64,000 nucleotides of DNA from Anastatus disparis (taxonomy: Eukaryota > Arthropoda > Insecta > Hymenoptera > Eupelmidae). The stretch lies in NCBI GenBank assembly GCA_017163975.1, contig JAFFSR010000021.1, positions 1,416,501 through 1,480,500 of the forward strand, in the 5' to 3' direction. The notes beneath the pieces are model-generated. The model did not search any database, was not told the DNA's origin, and saw only the letters and a program-made list of their open reading frames with translations. The position numbers and the translations under genes are program-made. This document shows, in pieces, positions 13,478 through 22,498 of the stretch (within the stretch, counting starts at the first letter, position 1; every line of letters starts with the position of its first letter).

Positions 13478-13800
13478 GTTGCAAAGCCAGAAGTAGTATA
13501 TAAGGCGCTATAGCGAGATATATCGATTTTACCCCCTCCCCCACCTCTCCCTTAGGGGCATTATAGCGAGACATATCGATTTTTCCCCCTCCCCCCAGGA
13601 TGGTATAGCGAGACATATGGATTTCCCCCTCCCGCCAGGGTGATATAGCGAGACGATTTTTTCCTCCTCCCCCCGTCTCCCTCCCCTGTCTGGGTGTTAT
13701 AGCGTACAAGGGGTGGTATAGCGTAATCCTTTATTGATTTCTCCTCTCCACTACCCGTATCCCTCCCCTCGCTATCTCACATATTTTTCCCGCTTGGGGC
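13478..13800. repeat. C-rich minisatellite (TATAGCGAGACATAT + C-runs)
   Basis: Units of roughly 50-60 bp contain TATAGCGAGACATATCGATT followed by CCCCCTCCCCC-type runs and a GGTG/GGGCAT linker, repeated about five times with drift. The same sequence type, in reverse orientation, is found at 33690-33884 and 34232-34300 around a SINE. In particular the edge segment AGAAGTAGTATATAAGGCGC near 13491 has a reverse-complement counterpart near 34279-34300. The minus strand is G-rich enough for G-quadruplexes. Confidence 0.8.
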
Positions 13801-13893
13801 TGTTGTAACATATATGGAAAGGTATAGTAAGAACAATTGTTATTTCCTACTTGTAAGAATATTTTGTTGGTCCTGAAAAGGACCGTATGTATG

Positions 13894-13950
<57 letters not shown>
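13894..13950. repeat. (TA)n microsatellite
   Basis: An uninterrupted AT dinucleotide run of about 57 bp. Confidence 0.95.
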
Positions 13951-13951
<1 letters not shown>

Positions 13952-14085
13952 TAGGGGTTCCCCCTGCTCGCTTCTGCCTGCCAACCCCCCATTGTCAATA
14001 TCAATTATCAAATCAATATCAATTTCCAAGAGAACGTTCTTAAATTAGATAACAATTAATTAAATTAGCTAACAATTAACTACCT

Positions 14086-14320
14086 TTCAGCTATCTCTCA
14101 GCTAACTTTCAGCTGAATTTTATCTGAATTTCAGCCAACTTTAAGCTAACTTTCAGCTAAATTTTATCTGAATTTCAGCTATCTCTCAGCTAACTTTCAG
14201 CTAAATTTTATCTGAATTTCAGCTATCTCTCAGCTAACTTTCAGCTAAATTTTATCTGAATTTCAGCTAACTTTTAGCTAACTTTCAGCTAAATTTTAGC
14301 TGAATTTCAGCTAACTGAGG
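14086..14320. repeat. Minisatellite, ~55-60-bp unit
   Basis: Four to five head-to-tail units built from CAGCTAACTTTCAGCTAAAT, TTTATCTGAATTTCAGC and AGCTATCTCTCAG blocks. The recurring core is AGCT followed by AACTTTC or ATCTCTC. Confidence 0.9.
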
Positions 14321-14798
14321 GCACATAAAATTCTTATACACGGCGGCGGCGTAGGCGATATATCTTTATTATATAGAGAGATATATAAATTTTTTGTATC
14401 CTTTTCTTTCAGGAATAGAGTAAGTATTGGTGGAAAATTTTTCAGAGTATTGTTTCCAGGTAGATGATGGTTGATTTTCTTTCTTTTTCTTTTTGTCAGG
14501 CTGTAATAAAGGTGTTTTGGCGTTGCTGAAGCTCTGTTGACCCATCGTGTTAAGTATGCGTTAGACGAATATGATAAGAGACTTTGCGTGAAAAGTATTT
14601 ATTGCAAAAAGTTATTATTTAAATTAATATTTTTAAGAGTATTGTCTTTTTTGTTACACCTTTGAGAACGTTATAATTTTTCCGTTTCTTTTTTATAGTA
14701 TTCTTTGTATCGTTCTTTCTTTATTCCATTGTCTGCAGAACATAATGAAGCAATCTTATCTGCACATTGTCCTATGTCTGTTTCGAGCAATTCTCATA
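14321..14798. other. Spacer, nothing recognised
   Basis: A short GGCGGCGGCG run (about 14342) is followed by ordinary AT-rich sequence. No gene, inverted repeat or RNA gene seen. Confidence 0.5.
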
Positions 14799-15102
14799 CA
14801 CGGAGAAACTTTTTGAGGCGAGAGACCTTAGTTAATCTTGAGGTGTGAGACCTTTATTAATGGAGCGATTCGATGAGGCGTCGTGCCTTGCGTATAAAGG
14901 TCTGAGACCTTTATTTTGAAGACTGAAGGCATAAAGCCGGGAAAAACCGAATCCATGTATACATCAGCCGAACGTAATAAACGTACGGCCTCGGTGACAA
15001 AGGTCTCAAACCTTTATGCTCAAGACGGGACGACTCATTTACTTTATAGAGGCGCCTGGCCCTACACTACAGAGGTCTCTCGCCCCAAAAAGTTTCTCGG
15101 TG
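14799..15102. mobile_element. Small TIR element with TA target duplication
   Basis: The left end CACGGAGAAACTTTTTGAGG at 14799 is matched in reverse complement at the right end (CCCCAAAAAGTTTCTCGGTG, to 15102), with pairing extended through GCGAGAGACC. The element is flanked on both sides by TA (14797-14798 and 15103-15104). Internally GGTCTGAGACC-like and AAGGTCTCAAACCTTTAT segments recur. At 304 bp with ~33-bp TIRs and a TA duplication it fits a Tc1/mariner-type MITE. An open frame of 63 codons inside is incidental. Confidence 0.75.
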
Positions 15103-15265
15103 TATAATAAATGAAGGATGATCGGAAAGGGTGATTGTATTTATAGTAAAAAAAAATGAAGTTAATTATAGCGTTAAAGCAATTTATTGATAAACACACA
15201 TTTTTATACAGATATCGCGTTATATAACGCAAATTCATATAGAACAAATTTTGAATACAAACTTT

Positions 15266-15271
15266 TTTATT
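15266..15271 (-). promoter_or_regulatory. AATAAA polyadenylation signal overlapping the stop codon
   Basis: On the minus strand the last codon and stop read GAA-TAA-AAA, so AATAAA overlaps the stop of the gene ending at 15267. This is a compact arrangement of viral type and fits an end-of-cluster poly(A) site. Confidence 0.45.
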
Positions 15272-16080
15272 CGGGGATCATTATATCTCGTAAATCTTTT
15301 GCAATCATACGTAAACTAAATGCGAAAATTTCATGTAAAACAAATTTTAAATATGAACTTTTATAATGATCAGTATCGTCTACCATATTTTCCATGACAT
15401 AACCTTTTAATTCGTTATTAAGAATAGAATAGTATTGTTTAAATGATTTAAAGTCATTAAGAATTATTTTTGCATCGTCCAGTCCTTCTTGTTCAAGTTG
15501 ATTTTTTAAAAAGTCTAGAATATGATCGGTAGTACGGTTGACTTTACCGACGCGCTCGCTTAAATCGTTAAGAAGATCTACCAAGACACTTTGCTGATGA
15601 AGACCTTCAAATGTTTGCTGTTGCATGACTATAGCTGATGAATGATTAAAAGTTTTTCTCCTTTTGCAAAGTAATTGTCCAGGAGTATCTTCTTTCTCGG
15701 GTATCTCGTTCGGTCGTGGTCTTTCGTCAATGGTGATAGATTTGGTGCCGTACGATGTGGTGAAACTCAAATCATGATGGGAAAAAAAGAGTTTAGTTGG
15801 TCTTCCAAAATCTTGATAAAAAGAATAAGAATTTTGAAAATAAGCTGTTATGGCGTCAAATTGATCTTTGAGAATATCCCAGCTATGGGCGATCAAGAGA
15901 GACACTTTTGTGCGAGCCACCTGAAGAAACTAGTTTAATCACTTCATGATAATATCCACCACTATATTCAAGATCGACACAAATTCTTTTTGAGTTAGAC
16001 TTATTGAGCGTGTAGGTAATAGATAATAAAAGGTTTGGCAACTCGGGTTTTTCCGACTCACGTAATTCACAACGAGCCAT
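15267..16080 (-). pseudogene. Polinton-associated protein, possible PC4-like N-terminal domain
   Basis: The frame opens with ATG at 16080 (context AAAAATGG) and runs to 15883, where reading continues one frame over down to the stop at 15267. The switch lies in about 15885-15920, so one indel splits a protein of about 270 residues. The N-terminal third has alternating strands followed by a W-x-x-[IL]-x-x-x-[FY] helix (SWDILKDQF, then AITAYF), which resembles the ssDNA-binding PC4/p15 fold, but this is a weak visual match. A conserved-looking FTTSYGTKSI follows, then a charged linker and a helical C-terminal half. The role is unknown; a small capsid or DNA-binding protein is possible. It is the last gene of the minus-strand cluster. 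Confidence 0.5.
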
Positions 16081-16515
16081 TTTTACGTTTTGATCGTACT
16101 GAAGCTAAACTCTTACTGAAACTTGGAAAGAATATTTCTCTACCATGCATTGGACAAAATAGTATGTAGAGGGGATAAATACATTTTTGATAGAATAGTA
16201 CCAGCAGGGCAGGTGTTTATTTAGGGTAGATACGTACGATGGCGTGGGGGATGGTATCAGTAGACCAGGTGTGCTGAAGGAAAACGTACAGACAGCTAGT
16301 CAGCAGGGCAGGTGTTTCTTTATTCATTGATAAAAGGGAGGGAAGGGGTGAAATTAAGGGAAAAAATTTTAGAAATATTTTTTGTTCACTCAATAGTATA
16401 TTTATTTAAATATAAATTCCAAAATTAACATTGATTATGCTTAAATATAAAATACACATTTGATTATAATATTTAAAGTAAAATTAGATATTATGAATAT
16501 CTTAACCTAGAAGTA
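16081..16515 (-). promoter_or_regulatory. Upstream region with a duplicated 17-bp motif
   Basis: CAGCAGGGCAGGTGTTT occurs at 16202-16218 and again at 16301-16317, and a partial CAGGTGTG lies between them. On the minus strand this sits 120-240 bp upstream of the ATG at 16080, with an AT-rich TATTTATCCCC at about 16165-16185 as a possible TATA element. A promoter role is inferred from position only. Confidence 0.35.
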
Positions 16516-17699
16516 CAGTACCGGGCAATAATTCTAAGCAGGTTATCAAATTTTTGCTCCAACTTTGAAAAAGCGTATCTTCTTCAATTTTGATCCTAGA
16601 AAAAATTTAAAAAAAGCATTTTGAAGTATTTTTTAAGGCGACTACGGAAGTTCGATTGGATTTCATTTTGTAGTTTACAAATTACTCTTTCAGTTTCTAA
16701 AATTTTTTGGATTTTTTAATTCTCCACCATTTATTATAATCCGTAGAATGGTGGAAAATTAAAAAAATCTGAAAAATTTTATATATTGAAAGAGTAATTT
16801 GTAAACTCAAAAATAAAACCTAACCTAAAATCTGAAGTCGCCTTAAATGCTTTTTTTTAGCTTACTTACATTTTTTTAACGATATTTAAAAAAAAAATAA
16901 TCGCTTTGGCAATTTTGAAATTTTTTTCATTTTTGCATTTTTCTTCAATCAGCTGTAATTTTTTAAATAATTGAGCTAGAAAAAATTTGAAAAAAGATTT
17001 GGAAAGGGCTCTAAAAATGCTATTTGCAGCTATTTTTACAAAAAATTTTTAATTATTTTTTGTCAAGTTTTAAGCATATAAAGTTATCGATCTAATACTT
17101 TTGCAGTTGTAAAAAACACTTAAATAGCAAGTAGAAAATCATCGCTGGTGCAAAACTTTTGATTTCTATGATCTAATTTTTGCAAAATAAATCTTTTTGT
17201 TGTTTTATACTTTATTATGTTTTATTATTAATAATGAATAGTTATAATTTCCTACTAAAATTAAATCACTACTTCACCAGCGATTATTTTCTATTTGTTA
17301 TTGAAGTGTTTCTTACAACTGCAAAGTATTAGATCGATAACTATATATGCTTAAAACTTGACAAAAAATAATTAAAAAATTTTTGTAAAAATAACTGCAA
17401 ATAGCATTTTTAGAGCTCTTTCCAAATCTTTTTTCAAATTTTTTCTAGCTCAATTATTTAAAAAATTACAGCTGATTGAAGAAAAATTCAAAAATGAAAA
17501 AAATTTCAAAATTGCCAAAGCGATTATTTTTTTTTTAAATATCGTTAAAAAAATGTAAGTAAGCTAAAAAGAAAGCATTTAAAGAATACTTTAAAATGCT
17601 TATTTTAAATTTTTTCTAGGATCAAAATTGAAGAAGATACGCTTTTTCATAGTCGGAGCAAAAATTTGATAATCTGCTCAGAATTATTGCCCGGTACTG
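16516..17699. mobile_element. Large palindromic element, TA target, CAGT ends
   Basis: CAGTACCGGGCAATAATTCT at 16516 is matched in reverse complement at 17680-17699, and TA flanks both ends (16514-16515, 17700-17701). The two arms, about 560 bp each, pair nearly throughout around a centre near 17195-17235. The TA target and CAGT start fit a Tc1/mariner-type non-autonomous fold-back element. It lies between the protease and the PC4-like gene of the Polinton. No protein is encoded. Confidence 0.85.
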
Positions 17700-17813
17700 T
17701 ACATGTTTGATTACAACTGCCGGAACCTTGAGAACGTTCTCTGCCGAATGTACACACGCGCTTACATCTTCTATGTTTAATTTTAGTTGAAATTCTTTTA
17801 TAAAAATTTTCAG

Positions 17814-18131
17814 CTATTCTATCATTTTTTTCGTGTTATTTGAAAAGATGCTACAAAACGTTTGCAAACTAACACCGCGACACATATGATATAAAAACAT
17901 AATAGGATATTGACCACAACACATTGAATTGATGCTCTGCAGTTTCTTGGCATTCCATCGAAAAATTTTACAGTTTCTTCTGAGTCGTTCTAGATAATAT
18001 TTTAAGATGGGTGGGAAACCGTAACTGTCAAAGTACGTTCCGTATCCGTTTTTATCGATGAACATGGCCACCCAATGTGTACCAGGTCTTGTATGATCAT
18101 CGGTATTACACACAACCACGACCGGTGTTAT
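17814..18131 (-). pseudogene. Adenovirus-type cysteine protease (Polinton PRO), N-terminus missing
   Basis: The catalytic core of a C5/ULP1-like protease is readable: NTDDHTRPGTHWVAMF with the catalytic His, then TYFDSYG with the acidic residue, and SMCCGQYPIMF with the nucleophile Cys after the oxyanion Gln. In Polintons this enzyme matures capsid proteins. Only about 105 residues remain against roughly 200 in the family, because the usual N-terminal ~80 residues are absent. Upstream, the frame is closed by a stop at 18132-18134, next to the end of the DIQGF-type gene, which suggests a deletion that joined the two. No ATG precedes the core; the first in-frame start-like codon is a GTG at 18119. 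It is probably not expressed as an active enzyme. Confidence 0.85.
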
Positions 18132-18712
18132 TTACTATTTTTCTTGTAGGCAACTTCTTGAAGAGAGTCGTAGAAGAGTTCGCTACTCTTTTTAGACAAA
18201 TTTTGTTGAGATTCTTGAGGGAGTAGTGAATGAAGCCACTCTCTCAATAGATGTGATCTCTGCATGGCACAATACTCCTTTTTATAGAGGTTATCTTGAC
18301 AGGCGTGAAAGCAGCATACTTTCTGAGAAGAAAATTGTCTTTGTAAGTCGGTGAAGCCCGTTGTAGTATAATCTTCTATGTTTATAACGTTACGGGCCAT
18401 AATAGATTCGATATAGCGAGCCTTTTAAGCACCTCTTACGTAAATTCTTATAGCGTTTCTCGCTATATTATAAAAATGATAGCGTAATTTTCGTAGAATA
18501 AAATCCTCACCGAACCATTGTAAACCGTGGAGGCGTGACGACACGTAATCGTTACTGGTTTTTATATCTTCTGGCAAACTATCGAATTCATAAGGTGGTG
18601 CAATTATCCAATGACCAATAACTTGTTCTTGTAGAGAAACTACTGACACTTCTTTGGATAAAAATTTATTATCTTTATCTCTTAAGCCTTGAATATCTAT
18701 TAGGTAATCCAT
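18128..18712 (-). pseudogene. DIQGF-type conserved protein of unknown function, one stop
   Basis: ATG at 18712 opens MDYLIDIQGLRDKDNKF and the frame runs to a TAA at 18425, then continues in the same frame from 18424 to 18128. So a single premature stop splits a protein of about 194 residues. Landmarks are IDIQG, GHWIIAPPY, LHGLQWFGED, IYVRG and, after the stop, VCCFHACQ and the EYCAM segment. From memory this pattern (D-x-Q-G-F, then PPY, then H-G-x-x-W, then a C-x-x-H / C-A pair) recurs in proteins beside insect and cnidarian Polintons; an RNase-H or exonuclease fold has seemed plausible to me but is not shown here. It directly precedes the protease. Confidence 0.6.
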
Positions 18713-18827
18713 TTTGGCGAAAACGCGAGTGTGTGTGTGCTACGGCTGAGAGTGTGAAGCAACTAAAGCAGTGGGATATAAAGCGAATAATCTTATAATA
18801 TTTCCCCCATTATGTTCCTCCTCCAAC

Positions 18828-19480
18828 TTAAGCATTAAAATCCGTAATAATTTGTCTGTTTGAATCAATTTCTGGCACGTTATCGAATTCTGCATAAACG
18901 ATGCAATTGATTGTTTCTCTAAGAGCCTGCTCAAAGCGAACTTCAATGCGCAGAGCACCCGACCGCACGAAATTCCAATGTGATGAAAAATGAGTCGACA
19001 AATCAGGCGTCAAGTCGAATGCACAGAGACAGTAACCTTCTGGATAAGACGTTCGGCTGACATCGATACACTCGTTGAGAAAATGTATACCAATACCGAA
19101 GAATAGCGTGTGATAAGCGTCTACATAGATTTTATTATTCTCTGTGTATTTTGGCTGTAGGGGTTTGCTTGGTATTTGTACTCCATCGACGTAAAGAGAG
19201 AGGAAATTGATAGAATAATGTTAAAAGTTGAAAGGATTCAATTGTCAATTGCCGTTGAAGGCCCGGTTACTCACAAAACCTATGATGATTCTTCTTGGCG
19301 ACTAGCTCAATACAACATTATCAAAAGTATCTCCTAAAATTCCGCTATGTAGAGTGAGTGATTTCACTTCCACTCTTGTTATTGAGTATTTAGCAGTAGT
19401 TTTGGCCGAAGCATTAGCATGAGTTAATAGTACGGCTGGACTTATTTTAGCTTGAGGGACTATTAGCGTCGCTTCTCTGA
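18828..19480 (-). pseudogene. Major capsid protein (Polinton MCP), C-terminal half
   Basis: The readable stretches match the C-terminal half of the double-jelly-roll capsid protein known from the worm F54H12.2-type proteins. In order they are KISPAVLLTHANASA and ITRVEVKSLT (19302-19460), LYVDGVQIPSKPLQPKYT (near 19150-19200), FDLTPDLSTHFSSHW (near 18980-19015), and ETINCIVYAEFDN ending at 18828. Between about 19190 and 19310 there are at least two in-frame stops and frame changes. The N-terminal half (about 250-300 residues) is missing; upstream lies an inverted-repeat insertion and then the integrase fragment. The gene is therefore a remnant. Identification is strong because of the run of family-specific motifs. 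Confidence 0.85.
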
Positions 19481-20064
19481 TATGCGACGGAACGTCACAG
19501 AACATTCATTCCGTCGCATTGTTTTCCGTCAAATTTTTTCCCTATATTCACATGGAGCGGAATTTAGCTCAAAAACTGTTAAAATAGCCTACAAATGTGA
19601 CCGCGAATTTTAAATTAACAACAAAAATGTTAAAAAAGTTGGAAATAATCACTCAATGTTATTCTAATGAGATTCTTTTCTTGTGAAAATAAAATATATT
19701 TTGTTATTATAACCAAATATTTTGATTAACAACATAATTTTTTAATTATAACATTGCTAATCAACGTCATAGGACTTCTACTCCGTTCCATGTGAATATA
19801 GGGAAAAAATTTGACGGGATAATAGAAGCGTCACAGACTTTTTGAAATTGTTTAAACAAATAGTTAACCAAAATAGAATTTAAAAGTTTGATTGAAATTA
19901 AAAGTACAGCTATGGAAAGCAAATTAAAAATATTACGTGAGGTTATTGAAGCACTGATAATTTTTTTAAACAAAATAAAAATTGATGTCGTCTATTACGT
20001 CGTCTTTACTTCGTTGGCGGAATACAAAGATGCGGAATTGAGATTCTGTGACGTTCCGTCGCCT
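19481..20064. mobile_element. Inverted-repeat insertion at a capsid/integrase junction
   Basis: GCGACGGAACGTCACAGAA at about 19484-19502 is matched in reverse complement at about 20046-20064. A second internal pair, built on CCGTCAAATTTTTTCCCTAT (left, about 19528) and its complement (right, about 19797-19817), lies inside. The insert is ~580 bp, MITE-like and codes for nothing. It separates the integrase N-terminus (20090-20320) from the capsid C-terminus (18828-19480), both of which are truncated at it. The exact ends and target duplication are uncertain. Confidence 0.6.
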
Positions 20065-20089
20065 ATTTTCCGCTCCATCTGATTTCACC

Positions 20090-20320
20090 CTAAACGTCAT
20101 CTATATTAGTTACGTTATAGTGTAATCTAGGAAATTTTTTTCGTATAAAGCGGTGAAGCATGTAAGCATCTTGATTACTCAACCACTCGTGTATTCGTTT
20201 CTGCTCTTTTTCTCTGTTTATCAATGATTTACCTTTTATATTTACGCGTATTAAATTTTGGGCTCCAGCATAATACTGTTTTTCCAAAGACATCCTCTTC
20301 AGATGTTTGCTTTTAACCAT
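20090..20320 (-). pseudogene. Retroviral-type integrase (Polinton INT), N-terminal fragment
   Basis: The frame starts with ATG at 20320, overlapping the end of the upstream ORF by 22 bases. It carries KQYYAGAQNLIRVNIKG, then IHEWLSNQDAYMLHRFIRKK, FPRLHYNVTNIDDV. In this family the segment is the N-terminal helical region leading to the core, which normally begins directly after I-D-D/E with W-x-A-D-L, whose Asp is the first catalytic residue. The frame stops exactly there, so the entire DDE core is lost. The break coincides with the inverted-repeat insertion. It would have inserted the element into the host genome; this copy cannot. Confidence 0.75.
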
Positions 20321-20955
20321 TTTTGCTTAGCAGCATGTCTCGTTACGGATGGTGTAAATACTGGTGACGAGGTTTTCCGTTTCGCAGTAATTAAAAGAGA
20401 CGTTAGTCTTTTGGCAATTTTTGGAATTTCTGTATTTCTAATCAAATTATTAGGGGTTTCTGAAATTCTAATAAGTTTTGCAAATTCAAATCTACCAATA
20501 GGTGCTTTATCATCCTCCGACTCTATTTTTTTCTTTTTCTTTTGTAAAACATCGTTAAGTAATTCTACTATGTTAGATGGTGGTATAAGTTTGCCATCCA
20601 TGATAACGCTTCCAGTACTATTCCATTTTAATCGATCCGGCTCAAAAGTGCGCCAATATTTTAGTAAAAGTCGTGCTTTTCTAGCATAAATTTTATGTAC
20701 CTTATCGAGTATTTTTTCTTCTATTAATGCCGCCTGTGTAGCTTCGATTTCGTCAATATCTCGACCAATTTTACCATCATCCACACGTTCATCATCTTTG
20801 AAAAATAAATAGCACCTAAAAACTTGCAAATAATTTTTACATTCTTCCCGTTCACTGCTAAAACTTTTAGCATGAAGAATTTTGTACATTTCCAAATCAA
20901 GCCGTGTTAAATTATCACCAGGTGTTTGTATGATTTTTGCAGCATTTTCAGTCAT
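20299..20955 (-). CDS. Conserved Polinton-associated protein (LDxEM type), intact ORF
   Basis: From the ATG at 20955 the frame runs 218 codons without interruption. Landmarks are TPGDNLTRLDLEMYKILHA near the N-terminus, a long helical middle, then LKWNSTGSVIMDGKLIPPSN followed by IVELLNDVLQKKKKK, and GRFEFAKLIRI before a basic tail. From memory, short proteins with a TPG-x-x-L-x-x-LD-x-EM start and a W-N-x-x-G-x-V...I-x-x-SNI-x-[DE]-L core are recurrent in Polinton-like loci; no biochemical role is known to me. The frame is also open upstream and fuses with the preceding small ORF. A Gln run (six residues) lies just before the chosen start. This is the least damaged gene of the element. Confidence 0.6.
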   Translation of the reverse strand: MTENAAKIIQTPGDNLTRLDLEMYKILHAKSFSSEREECKNYLQVFRCYLFFKDDERVDDGKIGRDIDEIEATQAALIEEKILDKVHKIYARKARLLLKYWRTFEPDRLKWNSTGSVIMDGKLIPPSNIVELLNDVLQKKKKKIESEDDKAPIGRFEFAKLIRISETPNNLIRNTEIPKIAKRLTSLLITAKRKTSSPVFTPSVTRHAAKQKWLKANI

Positions 20956-21347
20956 GTTACCAGTCCTAGAAATAATCGTAGGTACAGCTCCTCCTTGTTG
21001 TTGCTGCTGCTGCGAAAAACTTTGTGTCAGTTGGCCCAATAGAAGTGGTAAAAAAGAACCACCACTCTGAATTATAGTACGTTTTTTAGCTTTCCACGCA
21101 TTGGCACCACTGCTTCTTCCACTTCTTACTAGTTTCCTTAAAATAGTTCTGTGCTTTTTAAGCGGTTTTGTTCAGGAGTTTTTAATTTTACTGCACCTTG
21201 CAACACGTTCAGTGCACACTCACAAATGCACTTTATGAGATTTTTATCGGCTGTTCGAATTAAAGCTGAACGCTGTTGACTGTTAGCGCGATTCAGAGCA
21301 TTCAAAAGTGCGACGTGCTTTTTCGAATATAACTTTAAGGTGTGCAA
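20956..21347 (-). pseudogene. Conserved small Polinton-associated protein (QSGG type), frameshifted
   Basis: The ORF opens at 21347 and reads a helical segment with RTADKNLIKCICECALNVLQ, a signature I associate with small basic Polinton proteins. It shifts frame in an A-run near 21155-21165, after which the expected C-terminal motifs follow in the next frame: TILRKLVRS, KRTIIQSGGSFLPLLLGQL. The normal family member is about 110 residues and ends after the GG-F-L segment. Here the second frame carries no stop and runs on into the downstream LDxEM protein. Function unknown; the basic character suggests a nucleic-acid or capsid role, which is inference. Confidence 0.6.
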
Positions 21348-21491
21348 CAGACGCGAGAATTTATGGAACTTTTTTTCTTTTCCCCTTGTTTTCTTTTTGT
21401 TACGAACGGGGCCATCGATGTTGTCCCAGACATCGTTATTTCAAGACTGCTTCTTGACTACAGATGCTTCTTTCTTTTTATTTAGTTATGT

Positions 21492-22153
21492 TTACCTGAA
21501 TTTCGATAAAAACTTAGGCACGTAAGCATAGTGCAGCTTGTCATCGGGAAATATGTTGGTACGAAAGCGAATCTCATCTGAAGTATCTTGTTTCAAATCT
21601 AACAAAAGATAGCTAAATGGTTGACTACAGGCATCAATGCAGGCTTCTTGCAAGAATTCGGGGTCCTCAAGGTAAACTTGTCAAGCAAGAAACTGTATTT
21701 GCGCACGATCTCTCGGATTTTGGAACAATACGATATGATTTGAATCCAATGATAAATCACGCTGATTCGGCCCCCTATGAAAAATATTTTGCGTAATAAA
21801 AACAACACTGATATTTTTGTGGTGACAACCTTTTGTAAATAAATCAAGTACTGTATTGTTTGATGATTCGCGCATCAGATCGTCTAGTATGAGCAATTTT
21901 TTTTTATGATTGTCATTGGAATAATCACTAGCTTGCGGTAAGTCTTCTCGAAATTCGATGCATTGATTTCCTTCTACTTTGAACTCTCTACGATAGGCCT
22001 CTTGCCATTCCGCGTAATAAAAGAGAATACGATCAAAATCCACGTCAGAAATGGGGGTAAACTGGCAAGAATTCTTTTGACAAAAACAGTTTTTCCACAC
22101 ATAGTCGGCCCTGAAATTATGGATGTAAAGGAATGTTTCCATCGTGTATCCAT
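21492..22153 (-). pseudogene. A32-like packaging ATPase (Polinton ATP)
   Basis: ATG at 22153 opens the protein just before the Walker A motif SIISGPTMCGKTVFVKRIL. The frame then changes near 22070-22085, and the Walker B region LLILDDLMRES (near 21870-21895) follows, with LFTKGCHHKNISVVFITQNI and FQNPRDRAQIQFL, the sensor-like segment typical of the FtsK/HerA packaging ATPases. A TGA at about 21680 interrupts the frame, after which DPEFLQEACIDAC, SYLLLDLKQDT and the C-terminus to the stop at 21492 remain readable. In the family this enzyme pumps DNA into capsids. One frameshift and one stop make this copy a pseudogene; length (about 220 residues) is otherwise normal. Confidence 0.9.
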
Positions 22154-22498
22154 GTTGAATACTGACAAAGGCGGACAAAAGTTTAATGTTTCATATGTTA
22201 AGCACCCTCTTACGTTTTTTTTAAATTTTTTTAATTGTTAAGAAACCTAGATGGGTGGAGGGGGCAGTGGCGGCGGCGCGGGCACACGTGTTTTTATTAA
22301 CTTATTCAACACGTGTGCGAAAATAAGCTTATTTTCCTCGTTAATCAGCTAATTAAGAAATGTATAAGCTTATCACCGCACGGGGTGTTAGCGTATTGTT
22401 ATCTATTATGAATTATTGATGATTGCTTGTAAAATAATAATAGATTTTATGAAAACACTTTCCTTTTTTATTCAATATTTTTATCGTTTACTCGTTAT
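22154..22498. other. Spacer between polymerase and ATPase with a perfect hairpin
   Basis: GCACACGTGTT at 22282-22292 pairs perfectly with AACACGTGTGC at 22308-22318 around a 15-base loop, next to a GGCGGCGGCG-rich tract. The rest is AT-rich and non-coding. The hairpin lies downstream of the polymerase and upstream of the ATPase on the minus strand; a regulatory role is speculative. Confidence 0.5.
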
